Below, piece after piece: positions 1-7,401 of a stretch of DNA of 20,153 nucleotides. The stretch is taken from NCBI GenBank assembly GCA_002425305.1, contig DILZ01000069.1, forward strand, positions 49,622 through 69,774, given 5' to 3'. Every line of letters starts with the position of its first letter. Position 1 is the first letter of the stretch. The notes under the pieces are model-generated. The model was not told the DNA's origin. It made no database searches and was given only the letters and a program-made list of their open reading frames with translations. This DNA is from Ruminococcaceae bacterium UBA5579. Its GTDB lineage: Bacteria > Bacillota > Clostridia > Oscillospirales > Ruminococcaceae. Made by a program: the position numbers and the translations under genes.

Positions 1-372
1 GGGTATCACCCCGATCAGAAGGTTCTGGAATTTGCAAAGGCTTACGGCGATAAGTTTAAGCTCGTTGCGGATCCCAAAGAAGCCGCCGCAGATGCCGACG
101 TTCTTTACACCGACGTCTGGGCTTCTATGGGTCAAGAGGGTGAGTTCGAAAAGCGTAAGGCTGTATTTGACGGAATTTATCAAATAAACGACGGCGTAAT
201 GAGCGTTGCAAAGTCCGACGCGATAGTACTTCACTGCTTGCCCGCTCACCGTGAGGAGGAGATAACGGCGAAGGTGTTCGAGGCTCACGCAAACGAGATA
301 TTCGATGAGGCGGAAAACCGTCTTCACGCTCAGAAAGCTGTTATGGTGCGCCTAATGGAGAACGAAAAGTGA
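1..372 (+). CDS. argF: Ornithine carbamoyltransferase, C-terminal part (5' end outside window)
   Basis: Frame 1 is open from the first base and encodes about 123 C-terminal residues of a protein usually near 310 residues long. The segment TDVWASMGQE and the HCLPAHR motif are signatures of ornithine carbamoyltransferase; the HCLP loop contributes the cysteine that contacts ornithine. The enzyme makes citrulline from ornithine and carbamoyl phosphate in the cytosol, in arginine synthesis or, in reverse, in the arginine deiminase pathway; the fragment cannot tell which. The stop codon (370-372) shares one base with the ATG of the next small gene (TGATG), so the two are probably translationally coupled. 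Identification is secure from the motif pair; the carbamoyl-phosphate-binding N-terminus cannot be checked here. Confidence 0.95.
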   Translation, partial: GYHPDQKVLEFAKAYGDKFKLVADPKEAAADADVLYTDVWASMGQEGEFEKRKAVFDGIYQINDGVMSVAKSDAIVLHCLPAHREEEITAKVFEAHANEIFDEAENRLHAQKAVMVRLMENEK

Positions 373-665
373 TGTCGATCTATATTGAACGTGAAAACGG
401 AGAAATAACTCCGGACGAATGGCTTGAATATGTTAATTCGGACAGCGAACTTATTTTGTCCGAAAACGGTACAGCGATAAACCCGATCACAAAAGCCGCG
501 ATGCGCTTTCGTATCTTCGGACGGACGCTTTGGAAGGACTATGAGATAACTTACAAGGATGGCAGGATCGGCAGCGAGGACGGCTCGGCGGAGCTTGTCG
601 AAAAACTGAAGAAAATCGCCTGTGACCTTTCTGCCGATGTATTTGACTGCGGTATAAAAATTTAA
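372..665 (+). CDS. Small unknown protein coupled to argF
   Basis: This is a 97-residue, acidic, soluble-looking protein with no signal peptide or membrane segment. I do not recognise a family. It opens with MSIYIERENGEITPDEW, has a central basic/aromatic stretch (RFRIFGRTLWKDYEI) and ends in VFDCGIKI. The ATG at 372 overlaps the argF stop by one base; a GTG one codon earlier is possible but the overlap arrangement favours the ATG. It is last in the argF transcript, followed directly by the hairpin at 672-694. Codon use resembles argF, so it looks like a real gene and not a shadow frame. Function unknown; the position alone does not show a role in arginine metabolism. Confidence 0.75.
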   Translation: MSIYIERENGEITPDEWLEYVNSDSELILSENGTAINPITKAAMRFRIFGRTLWKDYEITYKDGRIGSEDGSAELVEKLKKIACDLSADVFDCGIKI

Positions 666-671
666 TGAAAA

Positions 672-694
672 AAGGGCACTTATTCGGTGCCCTT
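672..694. terminator. Bidirectional terminator between convergent argF and histidine kinase operons
   Basis: An 8-bp perfect stem AAGGGCAC/GTGCCCTT encloses a 7-base loop (680-686). On the minus strand it is followed by a run of six T (opposite 668-673), a good intrinsic terminator for the kinase transcript. On the plus strand the tail (CTTCTTATT) is weaker but usable for argF. The loop and right arm lie inside the last codons and stop codon of the histidine kinase. Confidence 0.85.
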
Positions 695-2182
695 CTTATT
701 ATCGTGTTTCTTTTCGGGAATAAATCTTCTGATATACGAGGTTTTTTGCGGTTCTGGCGGAACGTCTTTAATATGTTCGGGAGCCTCAAACCAGAATATG
801 CTCCCCTTCCCCGGTTCGCTTTCCGCTCCAAACGCGAACTTGTGTTGCTCTAACACGCTTTTTACGATCGAAAGACCGATACCACTGCCCATTTTGGCGC
901 GCTTGTGGGTGCTGTCTCGTTCGCTCACCTTGTAATACCTGTCCCAAATATATGGAAGATTTTCGGAAGAGATACCCTCGCCGTGATCCTCGACCTCAAA
1001 TCGAACGATGCCATTATCTTTTCGTAATAATCTTACTATCACAATATTGTCGTCGCCCGTATAAGTGACGGCATTGTTTATTAAGTTATACACTACCTGT
1101 TGAAGCTTAGTAATATCTGCGGTAATAAGGATATCGTCCTCGGCTTGCAGTTCGATAATTATGCCATCGTTCTCCTTCATAATATCAAATCTCGAGATAA
1201 CTCCGGACAGTCTTGCAGAGAAGTTGAACGTTTCAAGATGCATCTCCGTAACTCCCGCCTGGAGCTTTGAAAGATCAAGAATATCCGTCACCAACGAAGA
1301 TAGTCTGTCCGTTTCATCTATTATGACTTTAAGATGACGCTCGCGTTTTTCGGGATTATCTCCTGAAAGATCGCGTATCATTTCGGCATACGCCTTTATC
1401 ATTGTAAGCGGAGTTCTTAGATCGTGGGAAATGTTCGACATAAGCTCGCGCCGCAGATCGTCGGATTTAGCTATCTCCTTTGATGCTGAGTTGAGTGTTG
1501 CAGCGAGCTGCTTTATCTCGGCATATTCGTTCTTGCGGATCTCCGCGCTGAACTTCCCCTGTGGAAGCTCCTTGGCGGATCGGTTTATCCTGATTATCGG
1601 TTCGGAAATTCGGTTAGAAAAAAGAATTGACATAAAAACCGTGAGGACTATCATTATTATCCCGACAAAAAAGAACTGTCGTATAAAAATATTCACCGTT
1701 GTACCAATGGGCTGCAAATAGTTACAGATAAACACATACGCCTGCGGGTTTAATTGCGTGCCGCCGATATAACTTCCCATAAGCATTGCGTAGTTGTCTT
1801 CGGTTTCGTCTCGAAAGCGCTTGTAGACGACGCCTTTTTCCGATGCTCTTACCTCATCGCGCAGATTTTTTTTCGCAAGCACAGTAAGCGGCATACCTCC
1901 GCCAATTTTATTTGCAATGTATGAGTAATCCACAGAAGGGAAATAAATCTCGATATACATCTTCTTTTGAGCAGCTTGATTGTTGATAATTAAAGCAATA
2001 TTATCGTTTGTCCAATTTTTTTGGATTATTTCCATAGCCTCATTGATCTCGTGGGTTTTCATCCACTCGTAAAAATTCGGAAACATCGCAATAAGAAAAA
2101 TATAAGTAAACGAAAGCATTGCAATAACGACTATCTCAAAAAGTGCCCAAACCCGCACCTTGATGCTTCGGAAAAAATTCAT
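680..2182 (-). CDS. Membrane sensor histidine kinase (two-component system)
   Basis: This 500-residue protein has the classic sensor-kinase order: N-terminal membrane segment (about residues 12-34), an extracytoplasmic sensor domain (about 35-166), a second membrane segment (about 167-190), HAMP linker (190-242), HisKA domain with H-box SHDLRTPL and phospho-acceptor His253, then an HATPase domain with N-box NLINNA (366-371), G1 box DHGEGI (399-404) and G2 box GSGIGL (432-437). All catalytic motifs are intact. It should autophosphorylate on His253 and pass the phosphate to the response regulator encoded two bases upstream. The regulator gene ends in GAGGCATAG, which also supplies the kinase ribosome site, so translation is coupled. 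The signal is unknown: the sensor domain is not one I recognise. Its last codons form part of the terminator at 672-694. Confidence 0.95.
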   Translation of the reverse strand: MNFFRSIKVRVWALFEIVVIAMLSFTYIFLIAMFPNFYEWMKTHEINEAMEIIQKNWTNDNIALIINNQAAQKKMYIEIYFPSVDYSYIANKIGGGMPLTVLAKKNLRDEVRASEKGVVYKRFRDETEDNYAMLMGSYIGGTQLNPQAYVFICNYLQPIGTTVNIFIRQFFFVGIIMIVLTVFMSILFSNRISEPIIRINRSAKELPQGKFSAEIRKNEYAEIKQLAATLNSASKEIAKSDDLRRELMSNISHDLRTPLTMIKAYAEMIRDLSGDNPEKRERHLKVIIDETDRLSSLVTDILDLSKLQAGVTEMHLETFNFSARLSGVISRFDIMKENDGIIIELQAEDDILITADITKLQQVVYNLINNAVTYTGDDNIVIVRLLRKDNGIVRFEVEDHGEGISSENLPYIWDRYYKVSERDSTHKRAKMGSGIGLSIVKSVLEQHKFAFGAESEPGKGSIFWFEAPEHIKDVPPEPQKTSYIRRFIPEKKHDNKKGTE

Positions 2183-2184
2183 AA

Positions 2185-2859
2185 CTATGCCTCAAACTTA
2201 TATCCCAATCCTCGAAGGGTAACTATAAACTTGCGATATTCACCCAAATTATTTCTCAGCATTTTAATATGTGTGTCGATAGTGCGATCATCACCAAAGA
2301 AATCATAACCCCAGACTTCCTCCAGAAGCTTGTTTCTTGAAAGTGCAATGTTCTTGTTTCGAACGAGATAGAACAGCAGATCGTATTCCTTAGGTGTGAG
2401 TGTTGCCTTTTTTCCGTCAATATAAACATCGCGAGAGGTAAAGTTTATCTCAAGACCTTCAAATTTCTCGACAACGATCGGAACAGCAGAACCCGCCATA
2501 GAATTGCGTTTAACTATAGCGTTTATCCTTGCCATAACCTCCTTGGGAGAAAACGGCTTTACCACATAATCGTCGATACCAACGTCAAAGCCGTGGAGCT
2601 TGTCATACTCCTCCCCGCGCGCGGAAAGCATAAGCATCGGCGTTTGTTTGAACTTTCGTATCTCCTTACACGCCGAATAGCCGTCCAAACGCGGCAGCAT
2701 AACGTCCATAATGATAATATCGTAATCCTTTTCTTTCGCCATCTCGATGGCTTTCATTCCATCGCCTGCCTCATCGACCTCGTGTCCCTCAAACTCCGCG
2801 TACTCCTTAAGCACTTCACGGATATTTTCTTCATCGTCCACAATCAGTAGTTTGATCAT
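2185..2859 (-). CDS. OmpR/PhoB-family response regulator
   Basis: This is a 224-residue DNA-binding response regulator. The receiver has the acidic pocket VDDEE near the start, phospho-acceptor Asp52 in IIIMDVMLP, conserved Ser79 (LMLSARGEEYDKL) and Lys101 (VKPFSPKE). The C-terminal winged helix has the usual TLTPKEYDLLFYLVRN and the RTIDTHIKMLRNNL recognition region, ending in VTLRGLGYKFEA. It is first in a two-gene operon with the sensor kinase. I chose the ATG at 2859 over the GTG at 2862 because AAGGAG lies 7 bases before it and only 4 before the GTG. Targets are unknown, but an 11-bp-spaced repeat upstream suggests it controls its own promoter. Confidence 0.95.
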   Translation of the reverse strand: MIKLLIVDDEENIREVLKEYAEFEGHEVDEAGDGMKAIEMAKEKDYDIIIMDVMLPRLDGYSACKEIRKFKQTPMLMLSARGEEYDKLHGFDVGIDDYVVKPFSPKEVMARINAIVKRNSMAGSAVPIVVEKFEGLEINFTSRDVYIDGKKATLTPKEYDLLFYLVRNKNIALSRNKLLEEVWGYDFFGDDRTIDTHIKMLRNNLGEYRKFIVTLRGLGYKFEA

Positions 2860-2930
2860 CACATTACTCCTTAAATATATTTCATTTGCATTGTTTTTTT
2901 ATCAAGCGCCGTTTAGAAAACCATAGTACC

Positions 2931-2963
2931 ATTATACGACCTACATATGAAAGCAGCGTGAAA
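2931..2963 (-). promoter_or_regulatory. Probable promoter and direct-repeat site of the two-component operon
   Basis: Reading the minus strand, TATAAT (2931-2936) is a perfect -10 box, but no good -35 is present at the usual distance. Instead, two hexamers TTTCAC (2958-2963) and TTTCAT (2947-2952) lie exactly 11 bases apart where the -35 should be. OmpR-type regulators commonly bind direct repeats with 11-bp period, so this looks like an activator-dependent, self-regulated promoter. The role of the repeat is inferred. Confidence 0.45.
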
Positions 2964-2993
2964 AAAAACTGAATATTCCTAAAACATCTGCAA

Positions 2994-4076
2994 TTAAGCA
3001 AACCGCTCGTTTACCTCCGACATTTTAAGTTCAATAATATCGGGAATATCGGTTTTATAGAAAATAAATTTGCTGCTGTTTACTATGCCGACGCCCATTT
3101 CGGTATAGGGATTTGCTGCGGCAGGGATATCAACGACCAGTCGAACGCTGCCATTATTTTCTTCAAGCATAAAGCTTCCGCCCGTCATTTCAGCAAAGCG
3201 CTTTATAATAGGTATTCCGAAACCCAACCGCTGATGATCGAAGTCTACTCCAAATCTCTCACCGTGCTTTTGATCAACGTACATAATATTATCGTTCAAT
3301 ATCTGAATCCGCACGGTCTTTTGGTTGTTATCGGTTTCGTTATATATAGTAAAATACGGCACACATTCGCGCGGCGAATACAGCAACGCGTTTTGTAATG
3401 CGTTCACCAAGGCGCATATTGTATGCCGTGCTTCGGCTTTTATGTAAATTTCATTTTGATCGCACACTATATCAATATAGCGTCCGGAGGTCAGCAAAAT
3501 TGTATTGCAGCGCTCGACGATCTCCGTTGCAAGCTGCTTTAAATTGATCGGGTACATTTCCGTCAAATTTGTGTGCAGCAGCATATTTGCGTATTCCGAA
3601 ATGTTTTTTGTCACAGAATTAAGACATATCAAATACCGTTCAAGTCCAACAGCACACTGAAGATCTTCATCGTGCTGTTCGTTTTTCAGTTTGCTGCATA
3701 GATTGCTGTATCCGCGCCATATCGCGGCCGTGTTATATTCAACACCTTTTATGATAGGTATCAATTTATCATAAACATTCGTGTTTTCAGCTAAAGAAAG
3801 CAGTGTGTTTTGGTTAAAAAATTCACATACATTAAATTCGCCTAATGGCATTATTCGCACACTATAAAAGATCCCCTTAATACAGCTCATAGTAATATGA
3901 TTTTCTTTTATCGGGAGTACCAGCTTTTTAAGAAAAAACGACATCATCGATTTTTCGGGACAGATAAGGCGCGGACAATTGCTGTAAAGGCAGGTGAAGT
4001 TGTTATCCATTATAGCTGTGGGATCGGATAAACCATCACATAATTTCTTGATGTTTTCCTTAAGAACCGTATCCAA
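2994..4076 (-). CDS. Histidine-kinase-like GHKL ATPase protein lacking the phospho-acceptor His
   Basis: A 360-residue soluble protein. Residues about 13-90 look like a PAS-type sensor (DPTAIMDNNFTCLYSN), 100-190 are helical, and 215-320 form a degenerate HATPase domain: N-box ALVNALQNALLYSP keeps both Asn (225, 229), and RLGFGIPIIKRF matches a G2 box before the TGGSF strand. There is no H-box (no HxxRTP) in the helical part, and the G1 box is reduced to NDN without its glycines, so classical autophosphorylation is unlikely. The start is a TTG at 4076: an in-frame TGA lies just upstream, and GGAG stands 9 bases before the TTG. It is last in the tyrA-membrane protein-pepF operon, 17 bases after pepF. 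It might bind nucleotide or dock a partner; function unknown. Confidence 0.7.
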   Translation of the reverse strand: MDTVLKENIKKLCDGLSDPTAIMDNNFTCLYSNCPRLICPEKSMMSFFLKKLVLPIKENHITMSCIKGIFYSVRIMPLGEFNVCEFFNQNTLLSLAENTNVYDKLIPIIKGVEYNTAAIWRGYSNLCSKLKNEQHDEDLQCAVGLERYLICLNSVTKNISEYANMLLHTNLTEMYPINLKQLATEIVERCNTILLTSGRYIDIVCDQNEIYIKAEARHTICALVNALQNALLYSPRECVPYFTIYNETDNNQKTVRIQILNDNIMYVDQKHGERFGVDFDHQRLGFGIPIIKRFAEMTGGSFMLEENNGSVRLVVDIPAAANPYTEMGVGIVNSSKFIFYKTDIPDIIELKMSEVNERFA

Positions 4077-4093
4077 AAAACATCACTCCATAC

Positions 4094-5890
4094 TCAGTCT
4101 AATAGCTCTTCCATATCATCCAGCAGCTTACGGAAGAGCATCAGCGCGTTCTCCACGGGCTTTTTAGACGCCATATCAACACCAGCGCCGCGCAAAAGCG
4201 CGATTGGGTCATTAGAGCAGCCGCCGCTTAAAAAGCCGAGATAATCGCGCACAGCGTTGTCGCCTTCATTAAGAATACGCTGCGACAGCGCTATTGCCGC
4301 AGAAAAACCCGTAGCATACTGATAAACGTAATAATTGTAGTAGAAATGCGGTATCCTTGACCACTCCAAGTCAAGTTCACTGTCCACGACCAGATCATCG
4401 CCGTAATAATCGACATTCAGCTTATGATACGTTTCACAAAGCCAATCGGCAGTAAGCCCATCGCCATGCTCCGCCTTTTCGTTTATCATAAGCTCAAATT
4501 CCGCGAACATTGTCTGACGGTAAAGCGTTGTTCTGAACTGCTCCAAAAAGTAGTTCACAAGAAACGCTTTGCGTTTTTTATCAGTCGTGTTTTTCAGCAG
4601 ATACTGCATAAGCAGGCTCTCGTTACAGGTGGAAGCGACCTCGGCTACGAATATCACATAATCCGCATAGGCGGTCGGCTGATTTTTGTTCGACAGATAA
4701 GAGTGTATCGCGTGACCCATTTCGTGAGCGAGCGTAAACTCCCAATTCAGCGTGTTTTTGTAATTCAAAAGTACGAACGGGTGAACCTTAGCGCCTGCAG
4801 AATATGCGCCGCTGCGTTTTCCTTCGTTTTCAAGAACATCTATCCAGCCATTATCCAGACCCTCTTTAAATATGGCGCGATACTCATCGCCCATAGGTGC
4901 AAGCGATTCGTAAACCTCTTTTTTCGCTGTTTCAAACGGTACGTTATCTTCTATTCCCGAAACAATGGGCGTATAAAGATCGTAAGCGTGAAGCTCGTCA
5001 ACGCCAAGCGCTTTTTTGCGCAGCTTAACATAACGATGCATAGCATCCATATTCTCGTGAACCGCGTCAATAAGATTACGGTAGACCGCCGTGTCGACCT
5101 CTGTGGAATCCAATGCCGCTTCAAGAGTGCTGTTATATTTTCTGGCTCTTGCCGCGAAAACGAGCGACTTTACCTGCCCCGACAGCATAGCCGCGGAGGT
5201 GTTCTTAAAGCTCTCATAGGTATGATATAAGCTCTCGAACGCCGATTTGCGCAGTGCCCTGTCTTTGCTTTGCACAAGCGGTATATAGCTTTCGTGCGTG
5301 ACTTGATGAACATTTCCTTCGCCATCCAACGCGTCGGGAAATTTCAAATCCGCGTCGTTGAACATTGAGAAAATGTTTTCGGGAACTCCAAGCAGCTCGC
5401 CTGTAAGCGCGATGATCTTCTCCTCCTTTTCGGAAAGAAAATGCTCTCGTCTTCTGCGTATACGTTCCAGCGTACGGCGATACAGCTCAAGCTCGTTACA
5501 TTCCCCGAAAAACTTTTCCATATGCTCATCGGAAATGGAGAGAAGTTCCGGGGTAACAAAAGATGCCGCTCCCGCGATACTTACATACAGCATCTCAAGG
5601 CGGCTGCACATATCCTGATATTTTGAAACGCGCGTATCCTCGTCTCCCTTGCGCTGAGCATAGTTTATCAAACTGTCAAAAAGAAGAGTAAGTTCATCAT
5701 CAAGCTTCAAATATTCAAGCAGCTTTGTCGTGCTTTGGCAAAGCTCACCTTTATAAGAAGCAATCCTGTCGACAAAGCTCTGCGCTTTTGCATAATCGCT
5801 CTCCCAAGCCTCGTCCGAAACGTAGATGTCGTTTATCGACCATTTGTTTTCAGCGGCGACATCGGCGCGCTGTGGAATTCTTTCCGGCAT
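4094..5890 (-). CDS. pepF: Oligoendopeptidase F (M3 family zinc metallopeptidase)
   Basis: This 598-residue protein has the usual PepF length and the M3 zinc motif HEMGH at residues 389-393 (LAHEMGHAIHSYLS), with Glu390 catalytic and Glu417 (FVAEVASTCNE) as third zinc ligand. The start PERIPQRADVAAENKWSIND and the terminal FLSGGCSNDPIALLRGAGVD are also typical of the family. PepF cleaves short peptides in the cytosol and takes part in peptide turnover. There is no signal peptide. AGGGG lies 5 bases before the ATG, and only 9 bases separate it from the stop of the membrane protein gene upstream, so it belongs to the tyrA operon. Nothing is truncated. Confidence 0.95.
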   Translation of the reverse strand: MPERIPQRADVAAENKWSINDIYVSDEAWESDYAKAQSFVDRIASYKGELCQSTTKLLEYLKLDDELTLLFDSLINYAQRKGDEDTRVSKYQDMCSRLEMLYVSIAGAASFVTPELLSISDEHMEKFFGECNELELYRRTLERIRRRREHFLSEKEEKIIALTGELLGVPENIFSMFNDADLKFPDALDGEGNVHQVTHESYIPLVQSKDRALRKSAFESLYHTYESFKNTSAAMLSGQVKSLVFAARARKYNSTLEAALDSTEVDTAVYRNLIDAVHENMDAMHRYVKLRKKALGVDELHAYDLYTPIVSGIEDNVPFETAKKEVYESLAPMGDEYRAIFKEGLDNGWIDVLENEGKRSGAYSAGAKVHPFVLLNYKNTLNWEFTLAHEMGHAIHSYLSNKNQPTAYADYVIFVAEVASTCNESLLMQYLLKNTTDKKRKAFLVNYFLEQFRTTLYRQTMFAEFELMINEKAEHGDGLTADWLCETYHKLNVDYYGDDLVVDSELDLEWSRIPHFYYNYYVYQYATGFSAAIALSQRILNEGDNAVRDYLGFLSGGCSNDPIALLRGAGVDMASKKPVENALMLFRKLLDDMEELLD

Positions 5891-5899
5891 AATTTCCCC

Positions 5900-6457
5900 T
5901 CACTTCATTCTTTTCTGTATTTTCGGTTTTATTACTTGATCGTATATCGGATTGAACAATCCTAGAAAAATATCATACAAAACAAAAACCAACACGCCCA
6001 ATCCAAGCAAAATTAGCGAACTGTATTTTCCAAAGCTATTTGTGCTATCAAGAAGATACTCCATTCCAAATAGGTAAACAAGCACTATATATACGGAAAC
6101 AGTCGGTATCGCATAGATTAAAAGCTTTACGACCCATTGAAGCACCTTCGGCTTTATTCTTTGCAAATATTCGCGGATTATCGGATAATAGCCCAATAAA
6201 AACAGGAACATCATCGTTGCTTCATAGTTAGGCACTACAAGCAGTCCAAGCAAACCGACCGCGAGATAGCTCACCAAGCCGTACTTCACGCCGAGATTTT
6301 TCCTTATCACCCAGATAAGAATGCCGCCTATCGCGGGGCTTATATACTCGAACGAAGGCACCATTCCCATTATGAACATCAGCGCTAATGCAAGTCCGCT
6401 CATAACGCCGCACAACGAAACGATATATCCGATGCTCGGACGTTTTTTATCAGACAT
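5900..6457 (-). CDS. Polytopic membrane protein of unknown function, possibly ECF-transporter S-component-like
   Basis: A 185-residue, very hydrophobic protein with about five to six membrane segments, roughly at residues 10-32, 38-52, 56-75, 82-92, 108-132 and 143-168, and a basic C-terminal tail (IKPKIQKRMK). The N-terminal pattern, a short charged start, then CGVMSGLALALMFIMG and VPSFEYISPAIGG, recalls small membrane proteins of Clostridia that resemble substrate-binding S components of ECF transporters, but I cannot assign a substrate. Its ATG overlaps the tyrA stop by one base (TAATG), giving strict translational coupling, and pepF follows 9 bases later. Peptide or aromatic compound uptake would fit the neighbours, but that is only a guess. 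Confidence 0.75.
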   Translation of the reverse strand: MSDKKRPSIGYIVSLCGVMSGLALALMFIMGMVPSFEYISPAIGGILIWVIRKNLGVKYGLVSYLAVGLLGLLVVPNYEATMMFLFLLGYYPIIREYLQRIKPKVLQWVVKLLIYAIPTVSVYIVLVYLFGMEYLLDSTNSFGKYSSLILLGLGVLVFVLYDIFLGLFNPIYDQVIKPKIQKRMK

Positions 6458-7311
6458 TATCTGCGCTCCTGTCCGTAAAATTCCATACTTTTTTCTTTGC
6501 GTTCTTTTCCGACCTTAAGAAGCTCGCGGAGCGTATCGACATCATTGTTCATCATGGCGTCGCGATATTCCGTAAGCGAGCTTATAATGTTGTTGATCTC
6601 AAATAGCAATGCTTCTTTATTGCACACAAACAGGCTCGACCACATTTCCTCGTTGAGATACGCCACACGCGTAAGGTCAACGAAGCTGTTAGCCGAAAAT
6701 CCGTCCGAGCGGAACAGCGAGGGGCTTTTCACATACGCGTTTGACACGACATGAGCAAGCTGCGAGGTGTATGCTATATTAGCGTCGTGCTGCTCGGGCG
6801 TTGCGATAACCACCTGTCCGAAGTTCATACACGCCCCGAGCGTTGATACAAGGTCTACCGCTATTTGGGGAGTGTTCGCGGTTGGAGTGATGATAAAGCT
6901 CGCACCATTAAACAAATCGGCAGTAGAGTAATCGAAGCCCGAGTGTTCAATACCCGCCATGGGGTGCGTTCCGATAAAGATAACGCCCTTTTCGTCAAGT
7001 ATCGGCGTGCAGTTCCGCACAATATATCCCTTGATACCGCAGATATCCATTACAATAGAACCCTTGCGGAATTTGTCGGCGTTTTCCTTTATGAAATCCA
7101 CTATTGCCACCGGATACAGCGCGACTATCGTCAGGTTAGCCTCGCCAAGTCTGTCAATGGTGATCTCCTCGTCTATCGCGCCCGCCGCAAGTGCTTTTTT
7201 GGTCACTTCGGGGTCTTTATCCATTCCCATTATATGATAAAACGTATTTGCCTTCAGAGCCTTGCAGATTGAACCGCCTATAAGTCCCAAACCTACAACC
7301 ACTATATTCAT
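6457..7311 (-). CDS. tyrA: Prephenate dehydrogenase
   Basis: This 284-residue protein begins with a Rossmann NAD(P) motif, VVVGLGLIGGS (residues 4-14), and carries the TyrA signature THPMAGIEHSG (115-125) and the helix QHDANIAYTSQLAHVVSNA with His187. TyrA oxidises prephenate to 4-hydroxyphenylpyruvate in tyrosine synthesis. The length matches the catalytic domain alone; there is no chorismate mutase fusion and no C-terminal ACT domain, so feedback control by tyrosine through an ACT domain is not expected. The start has AAAGGGG 7 bases upstream, and a consensus promoter sits at 7347-7375, so tyrA leads its operon. It is separated from other aromatic pathway genes here, its partners being a membrane protein and pepF. 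Confidence 0.93.
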   Translation of the reverse strand: MNIVVVGLGLIGGSICKALKANTFYHIMGMDKDPEVTKKALAAGAIDEEITIDRLGEANLTIVALYPVAIVDFIKENADKFRKGSIVMDICGIKGYIVRNCTPILDEKGVIFIGTHPMAGIEHSGFDYSTADLFNGASFIITPTANTPQIAVDLVSTLGACMNFGQVVIATPEQHDANIAYTSQLAHVVSNAYVKSPSLFRSDGFSANSFVDLTRVAYLNEEMWSSLFVCNKEALLFEINNIISSLTEYRDAMMNNDVDTLRELLKVGKERKEKSMEFYGQERR

Positions 7312-7346
7312 TTAAACGTCCCCTTTAAAAATTACTGCTTATTGTT

Positions 7347-7375
7347 ATTATAACACATTTGGAAGGATTTTGCAA
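7347..7375 (-). promoter_or_regulatory. Sigma-A promoter of the tyrA operon
   Basis: On the minus strand TTGCAA (7370-7375) and TATAAT (7347-7352) are separated by exactly 17 bases, 36 bases before the tyrA ATG. No clear operator or hairpin is seen in the leader. No convincing terminator separates it from the gene ending at 7402, so some readthrough into tyrA is possible. Confidence 0.8.
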
Positions 7376-7401
7376 GGGAGTTTTTGGAAATTTTCGAATA
7401 T

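Noticed and set aside
4424..5230. A long open frame (268 codons) on the plus strand
   Set aside because: It lies fully antisense to pepF, whose motifs are complete; the translation is basic, Arg/Phe/Cys-rich and has no ribosome site. It is a shadow of the real gene.
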